Part shown: positions 43,707-53,330 of the stretch, piece after piece
Numbering within the stretch: position 1 is the stretch's first letter
Layout of the letters: each line of letters starts with the position of its first letter
Source of the DNA: DASUPK01 sp963795665
GTDB taxonomy: Bacteria; Actinomycetota; Thermoleophilia; Solirubrobacterales; 70-9
Length of the DNA stretch: 64,000 nucleotides
Assembly: GCA_963795665.1 (NCBI GenBank)
Contig: CAWCIP010000009.1
Span: 36,418 to 100,417, forward strand
Reading direction: 5' to 3'
Program-made: the position numbers and the translations under genes
Notes under the pieces: generated by a model
Told to the model about the DNA's origin: nothing
Seen by the model: only the letters and a program-made list of their open reading frames with translations
Database searches by the model: none

Positions 43707-45012
43707 CCTTTCCGCCCTCTGGCGGCTCGACCTTAGGCCGGTGTTGCTCGCCGGTCGGCTCTTCCCTGCGGATCGCGTCCTCGCCGAGCTCGAACGCGGT
43801 GTGAAGTGCCTCGACCGCCTGGGGCACCTGATCCGACCGGATCACGCAGGAAATCTTGATCGGCGAGGTGGAGATCATCTCGATGTTGATCTTGTTCTCG
43901 CCGAGGACGCGGAATACCTTCGCGGCGACGCCAGGGTGGCTGCGCATCCCGGCGCCGATGATCGAGACCTTCCCCATCGCCTCGTCGGTCTCGATGCCGA
44001 TCTCGGAGTCCTCCACCCGGATCGCCTCGACGGCGTCATCGAGCTCTGCGGCCTCAACCGTGAACGACAGGTCCGCCCCTCCATCGTGGGAGACAGGCTC
44101 GTTCTGGATGATCATGTCGACGTTGATGTTGGCCTCGGCGAGCGCGCCGAAGATGCGGCCCGCGACGCCGGGCTCGTCTGGGACACCGGTGAGGGTGACC
44201 CGAGCCTCGTCGGTCGAGTGCGTGACTGCTGTTACTGACGGTTGCTCCATTGTCTCCTGCTCCGAGACGACGAGGGTACCGGTGCCCTCGTCGGCCGAGC
44301 TCCGGCAGTGGATGCGGACCGCGTGGTTGCGGCCGTACTCGACGGCGCGGAGCTGCAGCACCTTCGCGCCCGAGGACGCCATCTCGAGCATCTCCTCATA
44401 GGAGACGACCGGAAGCAGGTGCGCGTCGGCAACGATCCGGGGGTCGGCGCTGAAGACTCCGGCGACGTCGGTGTAGATCTCGCATTCTTCGGCGCCGAGT
44501 GCCGCGGCCAGCGCGACGGCGGTCGTGTCGGAGCCGCCCCGCCCCAAAGTGGTCACGTCGCGGCTTTCGGTGGAGACCCCCTGAAAGCCCGCGACCAGCA
44601 CGATCGAGTCCTCCTCCAGCGCCTTGCTGATGCGATCCGCGCGCACGTCGATGATCCGCGCCTTGGTGTGGGAGGAGTCGGTGACGATGCCGGCCTGGGA
44701 GCCGGTCAGGGAGATCGCGCGGTGGCCGAGGTCGTTGATCGCCATCGCGCAGAGCGCGCACGACTCGCGCTCGCCGATCGAGAGCAGCATGTCCATCTCG
44801 CGGGGGTCCGGGCGGGGAGAGATCTCGCGCGCCGCCTCGAGCAGGCGATCGGTCGTCTTGCCCCGCGCCGAGAGGACCGCGACCACGCGCTGCCCTCCCT
44901 CGCGGGCGGCGACGATCCTGCGGGCGGCTCGCTTGAGCTCCTCGGTGCCGGACACCGAGGTTCCGCCGAACTTCATCACCACTATGTCGCTCGCTGCCTG
45001 CTTGGTGGCCAT
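43684..45012 (-). CDS. lysC: Aspartate kinase with C-terminal ACT domains
   Basis: 442 aa from ATG 45012 (MATKQAASDIVVMKFGGTSVSG). Kinase motif KFGGTSV, then SIGERES, FQGVSTESRDVTTLGRGGSDTTAVALAAALGAEECEIYTDVAGVFSADPR; two ACT domains from about 265 (ARVTLTGVPDEPGVAGRIFGALAEANINVDMI and KVSIIGAGMRSHPGVAAKVFRVLGENKINIEMIS) for allosteric lysine/threonine feedback. A hydrophilic tail of about 25 residues follows. First enzyme of the aspartate pathway, transcribed ahead of asd. Confidence 0.97.
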   Translation of the reverse strand: MATKQAASDIVVMKFGGTSVSGTEELKRAARRIVAAREGGQRVVAVLSARGKTTDRLLEAAREISPRPDPREMDMLLSIGERESCALCAMAINDLGHRAISLTGSQAGIVTDSSHTKARIIDVRADRISKALEEDSIVLVAGFQGVSTESRDVTTLGRGGSDTTAVALAAALGAEECEIYTDVAGVFSADPRIVADAHLLPVVSYEEMLEMASSGAKVLQLRAVEYGRNHAVRIHCRSSADEGTGTLVVSEQETMEQPSVTAVTHSTDEARVTLTGVPDEPGVAGRIFGALAEANINVDMIIQNEPVSHDGGADLSFTVEAAELDDAVEAIRVEDSEIGIETDEAMGKVSIIGAGMRSHPGVAAKVFRVLGENKINIEMISTSPIKISCVIRSDQVPQAVEALHTAFELGEDAIRREEPTGEQHRPKVEPPEGGKGDERDAA

Positions 45013-45068
45013 CAGGCACCCGAGCATAGGCGAGCTTTAGGCGCTCCCCAATAACATCGGTTGCCTGG

Positions 45069-46004
45069 ATGGCGCAGGACGCTGCGATTCACGTATCCGG
45101 TCTGCACAAGTCCTATGGCGAGAACGAGGCGGTCAGGGGGATCGACTTCGAGGTCGGCAAGGGCGAGGTGTTCGGCTTCCTCGGCCCGAACGGGGCCGGC
45201 AAGACGACGACCGTCGAGATCCTCGAGGGATACCGGCCGCGGAGCGCCGGCAAGGTCTCGGTGCTCGGCATCGATCCCGGCACCCCCACGCGCGCGTGGC
45301 GCACGCGCATCGGCCTGGTCCTGCAGGAGTGCGAGCTCAATCCGCTCCTGACCGTCGGCGAGACGATGAAGCTGTACGCGAGCTTCTTCCCCAATCCGCG
45401 ACCGGTCGACGAGACGCTGCGGCTGGTCGGGCTCCAGGACCGCCACGAGGCCCGCGTCGGAGCGCTCTCCGGCGGGCAGCAGAGGCGGCTCGACGTCGGG
45501 GTCGGGATCATCGGCAATCCGGAGCTGCTCTTCCTCGACGAGCCGACCACCGGCTTCGACCCCACGGCCCGGCGAGAGGCCTGGAGCATGATCGAGGGGC
45601 TCAAGGAACTGGGCACGACGATCGTGCTCACCACCCATTACATGGAGGAGGCGCAGCATCTCGCCGACAGGGTCGTGATCCTGCGCGAGGGACGGATCGT
45701 GGCCGAGGGCGCGCCGGCGACCCTCGGGGACCAGCTCGGGCAGGAGACGATCATCCGCTTCCGCCTCACCGACGGGCTCACGCCCGAGCAGGATCGCCGC
45801 GGCCATCGGCCGCCTGCCCGAGCTCTCGGGAAATCAGGCGACACTGGCCTCTACCGAACCCCAGCGTGACCTGCACGGGCTGCTCGATTGGGCTGAGGGG
45901 GCGCGGGCGTCCAGCTCGCCGACCTGGAGGTTCGCCGCCCCAGCCTCGAGGACGTCTTCCTCGAGGTGACGGGCGACGACGCCGCGGAGGAGGAGCGCCG
46001 GTGA
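45069..46004 (+). CDS. ABC transporter ATP-binding protein (ABC-2 type), two frameshifts near C-terminus
   Basis: Nucleotide-binding subunit. Walker A GPNGAGKTT at 39-47, signature LSGGQQRR at 133-140, Walker B LLFLDEPTTGFDP at 153-165, H-loop TTHYMEEAQHLAD. An extra G at 45791-45792 and an extra two bases at 45902-45905 interrupt the last third; together they restore frame, giving IAAAIGRLPELSGNQATLASTEPQRDLHGLLDWAEG and then GVQLADLEVRRPSLEDVFLEVTGDDAAEEERR, the standard end of drug/lipid-exporter ATPases (about 310 aa). As read it stops at 45869. The repaired TGA (46002-46004) overlaps the permease GTG, strongly supporting the repair. Confidence 0.9.
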
Positions 46005-46798
46005 GCGACGTCGGGCTGATCCTGATCCAGACGCGCTACGCGCTGATCGCGACCCTGCGGACCCCGCGGGCGATGCTCTTCGGCGCGCTCTTCCCGATCA
46101 TCTTCCTGATCCTCTTCAACTCGCTCTTCACCAGCGGCGGTGGCCCGCAGACGACGACCGTGGAGGGGCACACGATCGGAGTGCACTCCTACTTCACCGC
46201 CGGCCTGATCGCGTACGCCCTGGCGCTCTCGTGCTTCAGCACGCCGCTGATGGCCCTCGTCGCTCAGCGCGAGCGCGGTCAGCTCAAGCGGCAGCGGGGA
46301 ATGCCGGTTCCGGTCTGGACCTTCGTCGGCGCACAGGTCCTGCGCTCGGTCGCCTTCGCCTTCGCGGTCGGGGCGATCATGATCGCGATCGGGATCTCGG
46401 CCTACGGCGTCGACTTGCCCGCGCAGACCATCCCCGGTTTCGTCATCTACCTGTTCCTGGGCACCGCGACGCTCTCGGCGCTCGGCATCGCCGCGACCGC
46501 GCTGGCGAAGAACGAGGACAGCGCCCAGCCGATCGGGGCCTTCACCGTCGTGATGCTCTCCTTCGTCTCGGGCATCTTCATCCAGCTCGACACGCTGCCG
46601 AACTGGATGGCGGACATCGGCCGGATCTTCCCGCTGTACCACCTCGCCGCCGGCCTGCAGACGACCGTCTCGCAGGACCCGACCGGCATCGGGCTCTCGG
46701 CCGGCGACGTCATCGTGCTCGCCCTCTGGGGCCTCGCCGCGATCAGGATCGCGACGAAGACCTTCAAGTGGGAGCCGCAGGGTCGAGCGGCCGAATAG
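46001..46798 (+). CDS. ABC-2 type transporter permease
   Basis: 265 aa from GTG 46001 (GTGA overlap with the ATPase). Six predicted membrane segments; begins LILIQTRYALIATLRTPRAMLFGALFPIIFLILFNSLF, with the ABC2_membrane signature late in the protein (LPNWMADIGRIFPLYHLAAGLQ). Partner of the preceding ATPase in exporting an unknown substrate such as a drug, lipid or polysaccharide. Confidence 0.92.
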   Translation: MSDVGLILIQTRYALIATLRTPRAMLFGALFPIIFLILFNSLFTSGGGPQTTTVEGHTIGVHSYFTAGLIAYALALSCFSTPLMALVAQRERGQLKRQRGMPVPVWTFVGAQVLRSVAFAFAVGAIMIAIGISAYGVDLPAQTIPGFVIYLFLGTATLSALGIAATALAKNEDSAQPIGAFTVVMLSFVSGIFIQLDTLPNWMADIGRIFPLYHLAAGLQTTVSQDPTGIGLSAGDVIVLALWGLAAIRIATKTFKWEPQGRAAE

Positions 46799-46827
46799 GC
46801 CTGGGGTGACCGACATCACACACGGCT

Positions 46828-46848
46828 GATATATCGGATTGATATATC
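46828..46848. promoter_or_regulatory. Putative PadR operator: paired GATATATC boxes
   Basis: Two identical 8-bp palindromes gatatatc (46828-46835 and 46841-46848) separated by ggatt, ending 10 bp before the PadR ATG. The AT-rich symmetrical block stands out in this GC-rich sequence and overlaps any -10 element. Confidence 0.6.
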
Positions 46849-46857
46849 TGTCGTGAG

Positions 46858-47400
46858 ATGGAACTGAGCGCGACGGGAAAGGTGATCTTGGGAATGCTGG
46901 CGGCGCGCCCGCGCTCCGGCTACGAGATCAAGCAGCTGATCGACGGCTCCGCCCGCTTCTTCTGGGCCGCCAGCTACGGGCAGATCTATCCGGAGCTGAA
47001 GCGGCTGGAGAAGGCCGGGCTCGTCACCGGGGCCGACGCCTCGAAGGGGGGCCGACGGCGCACCGTCTACAAGCTGACCGCAAAGGGGAAGCGCGCGGCG
47101 CGCGAATGGATCGGGAGCAAGCCTGAGGTCTACGAGCTCCGCGACGAGGGCCTGCTGGCGCTCTTCTTCGCGGGCTCGATCGATCCGGCTCGGACGCCCG
47201 AGATCGCCCGAGAGCGCGCCGCCAGGGCGAAGTCGAGCGCCGCGGAGCTGCGTGCGATCGAGCGGGAGCTCGAGGCGAAGGGCCGAGTTGAGGGACCGGA
47301 GCACGAGCCGGACGCCGGCTCGATGGCCGTCCTGCGGTACGGAATCGAGATGAACGAATGGGCGGCGCGGTGGTTCGAGCGCGCCGCCGCGAACCTGTAA
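46858..47400 (+). CDS. PadR family transcriptional regulator
   Basis: 180 aa. Winged-helix domain LSATGKVILGMLAARPRSGYEIKQLIDGSARFFWAASYGQIYPELKRLEKAGLVTG (residues 3-58), wing GGRRRTVYKLTAKGKRA, then a C-terminal helical dimerisation region with coiled-coil character (ARAKSSAAELRAIERELEAKG). It precedes an MMPL transporter by 10 bp, so probably controls its own efflux operon. Paired GATATATC boxes overlap its promoter. Confidence 0.93.
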   Translation: MELSATGKVILGMLAARPRSGYEIKQLIDGSARFFWAASYGQIYPELKRLEKAGLVTGADASKGGRRRTVYKLTAKGKRAAREWIGSKPEVYELRDEGLLALFFAGSIDPARTPEIARERAARAKSSAAELRAIERELEAKGRVEGPEHEPDAGSMAVLRYGIEMNEWAARWFERAAANL

Positions 47401-47410
47401 GGGGGTAGAG

Positions 47411-49555
47411 ATGTTCAACGCACTCGCATCGCTCGCTCAGCGCCGTGGCCGGCGCGTCGTGATCTTCGCCGCGGTCTTCTTCATCGCCGCGGGTGCCATC
47501 GGCGGAGGCGTCGCCAGCAAGCTCGCTCCCTACGGCGCCGACGATCCGGCGACGGAGAGCGTCAAGGCAAGCAACCGCCTCGAGGACGACGGCTACCGCC
47601 AGGCGGAGGTGATCGTCCTCGCGCAGAACATCTCGCCGAGCAGCCCCGCCGGGCAGCGCCGGATCGGGCAGCTCGAGACCCAGCTCAAGCACAACCCGGA
47701 CGTCGCCTCGGTGACGAGCTACCTGGAGACGCACAGCCCGGACTTCGTCTCGCACGGTGGGAATGCGACCTACCTCGCCGTCGGCCTGAAGCCCACCGAC
47801 GACAAGGAGCAACAGGACGCCGCCAAGCGCATCGCGGCCAGCCTCGACGACCAGCCCGGCGTCAGCGTGGGCGGCATCGCCCTGGCGCAGGAGCAGGTCA
47901 ACAAGCAGGTCGAGAAGGACCTGCGGATGGCCGAGCTGCTCGCCTTCCCGATCCTCTTCCTGCTCTCGCTGCTCTTCTTCCGCAGCGGCGTGGCCGCCCT
48001 GCTGCCGCTGCTGATCGGCGGCCTGGCGATCGTCGGCACCTTCCTGCTCCTCCAGATCGCCAACGAGTTCGTCTCGGTCTCGGTCTTCGCCCTCAACCTG
48101 ACCACGGGACTCGGCCTCGGCCTGGCGATCGACTACAGCCTGTTCGTGGTCTCGCGCTACCGCGAGGAGATCGCCAAGTCCGGCCCAGGCGCGGAGGCGA
48201 TGCGGCGCACGCTGAACACGGCCGGACGGACGGTTCTCTTCTCCTCGATCACCGTGGCCGTGGCACTCGCCTCGTTGATGGTCTTCCCACAGCGCTTCCT
48301 GTATTCGATGGGTCTTGGCGGTGCGCTCGTCGCGCTGCTCGCCTCCCTGATTGCGCTGACCGTGCTGCCCGCGGTGCTGGCGCTGCTGGGCAACCGCGTG
48401 AACGCGCTCTCGCCGAGCTTCCTGCACCGGCGCGCGGAGCGGGACGCGACCGTCACCGAGTCGGGCTTCTGGTACCGCCTCTCGCGCTTCGTCATGCGTC
48501 GCCCGGTCGGGATCGCGACCGCGACCGCCGTCCTGCTGCTCGTTCTCGGGATCCCGTTCTATTCGCTCAAGTTCACCTCCGTCGACGCCCAGGTGCTGCC
48601 GGAGAGCGCCAGCGCCCGGCAGGTGGACAACGTCATCCGGGCCGAGTTCCCGCCGTTCCATGACACCCCCGTGCTCGCCCTCGTCGAGAACGCGACGCCG
48701 GCATCTCTGAGGGCGGTGGGACGACAGCTCGCCGGGGCGGAGGGCATCGCCGAGGTGCAGCCGCCGGTCCGGCTGAGGGGCGGCGACGCGGTGATCCAGG
48801 CCTTCCAGGACTCGAGCTACATCTCCGACAAGAGCCGCAATGCGGTCAAGGACATCCGGGCGCTGCCCAGCCCCGACGGGTCGACCGTGCTCATCGGTGG
48901 CGCGGCGGCGCATTTCGTCGATCTCCAGTCCAGTCTCGCCTCGCACGCCCCTATCGCGCTGGCGATCGTGATCGTGGCCACGCTGATCGTGCTCTTCCTG
49001 ATGACGGGATCCGTGGTGCTCCCCGTCAAGCAACTGGTGATGAATGCGCTCAATCTGAGCGCGGTCTTCGGGATCCTCGTCTTCATCTTCCAGGACGGCA
49101 GACTCGAGAGCCTGCTCGACTACAAGAGCCAGGGCGCACTCGAGCAGACCATGCCGATCCTGTTGTTCGCGGTGGTCTTCGGCCTCTCGACCGACTACGG
49201 GGTCTTCCTGCTCTCCCGCATCAAGGAAGCGCGTGACAACGGAGCCAGTGACTCCGAGTGCGTGGCGATCGGGCTCGAGCGGACCGGCCGGATCGTGACC
49301 GCGGCCGCCCTGCTGTTCGCGATCGCGATCGGCGCCTTCGCCACATCGCAGATCGTCTTCATCAAGGAGAACGGCGTCGGCACCGCGCTGGCCGTTCTGC
49401 TTGACGCGAGCCTGATCAGGGCACTGCTGGTGCCCTCGCTGATGGAGCTGCTGGGTCGCTGGAACTGGTGGGCGCCGAAGCCGCTGCGCCGTCTCCACAA
49501 CCGGTTCGGCCTCAGCGATGCCACCGGCGCGTTCCAGACCGCAAGCGGGAGCTGA
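47411..49555 (+). CDS. MMPL/RND family membrane transporter
   Basis: 714 aa with two sets of membrane helices and two large external loops (RND/MMPL architecture). FNALASLAQRRGRRVVIFAAVFF at the N-terminus; TTGLGLGLAIDYSLFVVSRYREEI carries the proton-relay GLxxDYSLF motif of MMPL proteins, repeated in the second half as FGLSTDYGVFLLSRIKEA. Exports lipids or drugs using the proton gradient. Second gene of the PadR operon. Confidence 0.93.
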   Translation: MFNALASLAQRRGRRVVIFAAVFFIAAGAIGGGVASKLAPYGADDPATESVKASNRLEDDGYRQAEVIVLAQNISPSSPAGQRRIGQLETQLKHNPDVASVTSYLETHSPDFVSHGGNATYLAVGLKPTDDKEQQDAAKRIAASLDDQPGVSVGGIALAQEQVNKQVEKDLRMAELLAFPILFLLSLLFFRSGVAALLPLLIGGLAIVGTFLLLQIANEFVSVSVFALNLTTGLGLGLAIDYSLFVVSRYREEIAKSGPGAEAMRRTLNTAGRTVLFSSITVAVALASLMVFPQRFLYSMGLGGALVALLASLIALTVLPAVLALLGNRVNALSPSFLHRRAERDATVTESGFWYRLSRFVMRRPVGIATATAVLLLVLGIPFYSLKFTSVDAQVLPESASARQVDNVIRAEFPPFHDTPVLALVENATPASLRAVGRQLAGAEGIAEVQPPVRLRGGDAVIQAFQDSSYISDKSRNAVKDIRALPSPDGSTVLIGGAAAHFVDLQSSLASHAPIALAIVIVATLIVLFLMTGSVVLPVKQLVMNALNLSAVFGILVFIFQDGRLESLLDYKSQGALEQTMPILLFAVVFGLSTDYGVFLLSRIKEARDNGASDSECVAIGLERTGRIVTAAALLFAIAIGAFATSQIVFIKENGVGTALAVLLDASLIRALLVPSLMELLGRWNWWAPKPLRRLHNRFGLSDATGAFQTASGS

Positions 49556-49635
49556 CCGCGGGCAGTGCGGAAATCCGCATTGCGCGTGCTGGCCGAATGT
49601 CGGCGACCCCCATGCCCGCGGCTATGCTGCCGCGC

Positions 49636-49863
49636 GTGACCATCGCCACGGCCATCTTCCTGATCGCGATCGGCGCGATCCTGCGCTATGCGATCAACGT
49701 CAGCAGCGACGTGATCAACATCCAGACCGTCGGGCTGATCCTGATGATCGCCGGCGGCGCCGGCCTGGCGCTCTCGCTGCTCTACGAGCTGGTCCAGCAG
49801 GGCGGCTCGAAGGACGAGTCCCCGCCCCGCAGCGACTACGACGACCCGACCCGCCGGCTCTAA
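49636..49863 (+). CDS. Small two-helix membrane protein, DUF6458-like
   Basis: 75 aa from GTG 49636; ATGs at 49600 and 49612 are alternatives but precede the conserved first helix. TIATAIFLIAIGAILRYAIN and VGLILMIAGGAGLALSLLYELV form two membrane helices joined by NVSSDVINIQT, followed by a polar tail (SPPRSDYDDPTRR). This matches the short actinobacterial DUF6458 pattern. Function unknown. Its stop lies 4 bp from the convergent recR end. Confidence 0.75.
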   Translation: MTIATAIFLIAIGAILRYAINVSSDVINIQTVGLILMIAGGAGLALSLLYELVQQGGSKDESPPRSDYDDPTRRL

Positions 49864-49867
49864 CCGC

Positions 49868-50455
49868 TCAGGCCGACTGGCGGCCGGCCAAGGCCTTGCC
49901 GAGCGTGACCTCGTCGGCGTGCTCCAGGTCCGCACCGACCGGCAGCCCGCTCGCGAGCCTGGTCACGGTGGTGCGGTCGCGCAGCTCGTCGGCGATGTGG
50001 AGCGCGGTCGCCTCGCCCGTGGTGGTCGGGTTGGTCGCCAGCACGACCTCCTTCACCTCGCCGTTGACCCGTTCCAGCAGCTCGGCGATGCGCAGATCCT
50101 CCGGGTCGATCCCGTCGATCGGCGAGAGCGCGCCGCCGAGCACGTGGTAGACGCCGCGGTACTCCCCCGTGCGCTCGATCGGGATCACGTCCGCGGGCTC
50201 CTCCACCACGCAGATCAGGGACTGGTCGCGGCGCGAGTCCTCGCAGATCCGGCAGCGGGGTCCCTCGGCGAGGTTGAAGCAGACCTCACAGAGCCCCACC
50301 TTCTCCTTCACCTCGCGAATCGCGTCGGCGAGGCCGATGGCGTCGGCGTCGTCGGCCCGGAGGATGTGAAAGGCGAGGCGCTGCGCCGTCCGCTGCCCGA
50401 TCCCCGGCAGCTTCGACAGCTCGGCGATCAGCTGGCTGATCGGTCCCGCGTACAT
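49868..50455 (-). CDS. recR: Recombination protein RecR
   Basis: 195 aa from ATG 50455. N-terminal helix-hairpin-helix (LIAELSKLPGIGQRTAQRLAFHIL), zinc finger CEVCFNLAEGPRCRIC, Toprim domain (SLICVVEEPADVIPIERTGEYRGVYHVLGGALSPIDGI) and the C-terminal SGLPVGADLEHADEVTLGKALAGR. Works with RecO and RecF to load RecA at gaps. Downstream of ybaB and dnaX, the standard dnaX-ybaB-recR arrangement. Confidence 0.97.
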   Translation of the reverse strand: MYAGPISQLIAELSKLPGIGQRTAQRLAFHILRADDADAIGLADAIREVKEKVGLCEVCFNLAEGPRCRICEDSRRDQSLICVVEEPADVIPIERTGEYRGVYHVLGGALSPIDGIDPEDLRIAELLERVNGEVKEVVLATNPTTTGEATALHIADELRDRTTVTRLASGLPVGADLEHADEVTLGKALAGRQSA

Positions 50456-50483
50456 GGCAGAAGCGTAGGGACCAGGGCAGGCC

Positions 50484-50819
50484 CTACATACCGGGCAGAC
50501 CGGGAAGCCCCCCACCCCCGCCGAGCCCGGCGATTCCGCCCATCCGATTGGCCGCCAGCTCCTGGGCGGAACGCAGTGCCTCATTGACGGCGGCGGCGAC
50601 CATGTCCTGCAGCATGTCGACGTCCTCCGGATCAACAGCCTCGGGCGAGATCTTGATCTCCCGCAGCTGCATGTCGCCGGTCATCGTCACCTTGACCATT
50701 CCCCCACCCGCACTCGCCTCGACGATCTCGCTCTTGAGCTGCTCCTGGGCCTTGGCCATCTCGGCCTGCATCTGCTGAGCCTGCTTCATGAGCTGATTGA
50801 GGTTGGGCCCCTGCGGCAT
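50484..50819 (-). CDS. ybaB: YbaB/EbfC family nucleoid-associated protein
   Basis: 111 aa. LNQLMKQAQQMQAEMAKAQEQLKSEIVEASAGGGMVKVTMTGDMQLREIKISPEAVDPEDVDMLQDMVAAAVNEAL is the full YbaB_DNA_bd domain, followed by a Gly-rich tail (MGGIAGLGGGGGLPGLPGM). Binds DNA as a dimer. Its ATG overlaps the dnaX stop by one base (TGATG), and recR follows 28 bp later. Confidence 0.96.
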   Translation of the reverse strand: MPQGPNLNQLMKQAQQMQAEMAKAQEQLKSEIVEASAGGGMVKVTMTGDMQLREIKISPEAVDPEDVDMLQDMVAAAVNEALRSAQELAANRMGGIAGLGGGGGLPGLPGM

Positions 50820-52553
50820 CAGCCGGCCTCGCTCTCGCGCGCATCGTCGGAGACGACCTCGGTCGCGTCGAAGTTGTCCTTGATCAAGTCGATCTTCTCC
50901 TCCTCGCTGAGCTCGGTCGGCTTCTCGGGAGCCTCTGCCTGCTCATCCGCCTCGATCAGCTCGTACGCGGGCCGCATTGGCGTCCCAACGATCACCGTGA
51001 TGGCCTCAGTCATCCTCTCGACGTTGACCGTGGCCTCGGCCTTCTTCTTATTGAACTTCGCTGAGGAAGGAAACCCAATGCGGAGCACGGAGCGCTCTTC
51101 ATCGATCGCCAGCGGCCGGGCCTCGTCGAACAACGTCGAGAGCATCGCCGAGCCGCTATCTCGGAGGTGATCGACGACGGCGGGCCACACCTCAACGACC
51201 CGCTCGATCTCGATTGTCGCCGTGGCCACCGCGGCCTCCGGCTCATTCGCCTGAGGGGGATCGTCCACCGGCGGCGTGGCCGGGGTGGCGGCCTCAGCAG
51301 GCTCCGGCAGTTCGATGGCCGGCTCACCTTCGGCCTGCGCCTTAGCGTCGGCTTCAGCGCCGGCCCTGCCTGCTGAGGACGGCTCCCCGGGCGCGCCGCC
51401 AGTCAACCGAGACTCAAGCGACTCGATCCGGCGAAGTAGAGCCTCCCGCGACGAGTCCAGCGAGGGCGTCGCCACCTTGAGCAAGGCAACCTCGAGTGTC
51501 AGGCGGGGATCATCGCCCTCGCGCATTGCCGCGACCGCGGCGCTCAGCGCGTCGATTGCGCCCACTAGCTTGGCGTCATCCATGGTCTTTGCTTGTTCAG
51601 CAAGGCGTTCCGGTTGAGCCACCGTGACGGTGAAGGACTCAGGGACCTCTCCGGTGGCCCGGGCAACCAGAAGCTGGCGGAGGTGAGCGATCAGATCGCG
51701 CGCGAACTGGCCCGGATCCCTGCCAGAGCGTGAGAGACGCTCAACTGATTCCAGTGCCGCCTTGGCGTCGCCTGAAGCAAGGGCGTCGGTGGTATCGAAG
51801 AGCAGTTCCGCGTCTGCGGCGCCCAGTACTTCGACGACCTCGTCGGTGGTGACCGAGTCGCCCGCCGAACGCGACCAGCTGGTCCAAGGTCCCGAGCGCG
51901 TCGCGGAAGCTGCCGGTGGCCGAGCGCGAGATCAGGGCGACCGCGCCGTCCTCGATCTCGATCGACTCGGCGGCTGCCACGCGCTTGACCACCTCGGCGA
52001 TCTGCTCCAGCGAGGGGCGCTGGAAGTCGAAGCGCTGGCAGCGGTCGACGATCGTCGCCATCACCTTCTGCGGCTCGGTGGTCGCCAGGACGAAGACTGT
52101 GTTGGGAGGCGGCTCCTCGAGGGTCTTCAGGAACGCGTTCCAGGCCTCCTTGGTGAGCATGTGCGCCTCGTCCAGGATGTAGACCTTCCACCGCCCGGCC
52201 GCCGGTGCAAAGCCGACCCGCTCCCGGAGCTCGCGGATGTCGTCCACCGAGCGGTTCGAGGCCGCGTCCATCTCGATCACGTCCAGCGACGTGCCGGCCG
52301 CGATCGTCAGGCAGGGCTCGCACTCGCCGCATGGCGTCAGCGTCGGGCCATGGACGCAGTTGAGGGAGCGCGCCAGGATCTTCGCCATCGACGTCTTCCC
52401 GGTCCCCCGCGAGCCGACGAACAGGTACGCGTGATGGACGCGTCCCCTCTCGACGGCGTTGGAGAGGGTGCGCACGATGTGCTCCTGCCCGACCACCTCC
52501 GCGAAGCTCTGCGGGCGGTGGCGGCGATAGAGAGAGGCTGATTCGGCCACCAA
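50819..52553 (-). CDS. dnaX: DNA polymerase III subunit gamma/tau, interrupted by a +1 frameshift
   Basis: Clamp-loader ATPase, about 577 aa after repair. N-terminus SLYRRHRPQSFAEVVGQEHIVRTL, Walker A FVGSRGTGKTS at 45-55, zinc ligands CVHGPTLTPCGECEPC, DEAH box in YILDEAHMLTK, SRC-like SRSATGSFRDALGTLDQLVAFG. There the frame breaks: one surplus C (plus strand, 51861-51863). Removing it yields GDSVTTDEVVEVLGAADAELLFDTTDALASGDAKAAL and continues into the C-terminal tau part, ending at 50819. As read, a 270-aa N-terminal fragment stops at 51741. Because dnaX is essential and both halves are well preserved, a sequencing error is likely. It is not the programmed gamma/tau frameshift (wrong position, no A-rich slippery site). 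Confidence 0.95.
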
Positions 52554-52584
52554 TCGAGTCTATCCGTCGCCTACGCTGACCCTC

Positions 52585-52914
52585 GTGGCCTACGACGAAG
52601 ACCTCGCACAACGCGTCCGCGAGGTGCTCGCGGCTCGAGCCGAAGTCTCAGAGCGCAAGATGTTCGGCGGGATCGGATTCATGATCGCGGGCAACATGTC
52701 GGTTGGCGTGATCGGCGAGGAACTGATCGTCCGCCTCGACCCCGAGGACGCGGAGAAGTCGCTGAGGGAGGACGGCGTGCGGAAGTTCGACTTCACCGGG
52801 CGGCCGATGAAGGGATGGATCTTCGTCGCGCCCGACCGGACGTCTGATGACGCCGGGCTCTCCGAATGGGTCGAGGCCGGCGCCGACTACGCGGCGTCGC
52901 TGCCGGCCAAGTAG
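52585..52914 (+). CDS. TfoX/Sxy N-terminal domain protein
   Basis: 109 aa from GTG 52585. VAYDEDLAQRVREVLAARAEVSERKMFGGIGFMIAGNMSVGVIGEELIVRLDPEDAEKSLREDGVRKFDFTGRPMKGWIFVAP is the TfoX_N domain with its MFGG signature. Only the N-terminal domain is present; in competence regulators a second domain follows, so this is the common stand-alone form of unknown role. Divergent from dnaX, 31-bp gap. Confidence 0.9.
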   Translation: MAYDEDLAQRVREVLAARAEVSERKMFGGIGFMIAGNMSVGVIGEELIVRLDPEDAEKSLREDGVRKFDFTGRPMKGWIFVAPDRTSDDAGLSEWVEAGADYAASLPAK

Positions 52915-52920
52915 CTCTCC

Positions 52921-53292
52921 TCAGATGCAGCTGATCCCGAGGTCCTGGACGACCGCGAGCGGGACCAGCTTGTAGAGCGGCCCGCAGTCGAAGCTGCTGC
53001 CGGCCGTGATGAAACGCCAGCGGCCGTTCGTCTTCTTCACCACCTCGACGCCGTTCGCGGCGAAGGGCTTGCACTTCGCGCCGCCCGGCCTCCAGGAGAC
53101 CGAGGCCCACTTCGGCTTCTTCGTGACGGTGGAGACCCGGATCGCGGCGCATCTCGGAGGCAGCTCCGCCACCTTGGCGATCTGGCGGCGCTGCTTGGCC
53201 GTGGGAGCCCTGTCGGCGTGGGCGACCGCAGCCAGGACGAGCGGCGTGGCGACAACGCAAAAGAGCGCAATGAACGGTCGTCGTCCCCGCAT
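52921..53292 (-). CDS. Small exported protein, uncharacterised
   Basis: 123 aa from ATG 53292 with a Sec signal peptide (MRGRRPFIALFCVVATPLVLAAVAHA), cleaved probably after AHA. The mature part is basic with several cysteines (PPRCAAIR, GGAKCKPF, SFDCGPLYK, LGISCI), suggesting disulfide bonds. The longer frame to 53490 runs antisense through the SRP RNA and is rejected. No family recognised; the WRFITAGSSFDCGPLY segment may help in searches. Confidence 0.72.
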   Translation of the reverse strand: MRGRRPFIALFCVVATPLVLAAVAHADRAPTAKQRRQIAKVAELPPRCAAIRVSTVTKKPKWASVSWRPGGAKCKPFAANGVEVVKKTNGRWRFITAGSSFDCGPLYKLVPLAVVQDLGISCI

Positions 53293-53330
53293 GGCCTGCA
53301 ACCTACCGCTCCGGCGCGCGGTTTGAAAAT

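Noticed and set aside
47024..49498. 824-codon minus-strand frame opposite the MMPL gene
   Set aside because: Antisense shadow, His/Arg/Gln-rich, overlapping clear transporter motifs on the other strand.
51741..51900. Programmed frameshift in dnaX producing gamma and tau
   Set aside because: The break lies near codon 230 in the ATPase part, in a GGCGGG context, not at an A-rich slippery site after the ATPase domains; one-base error fits better.
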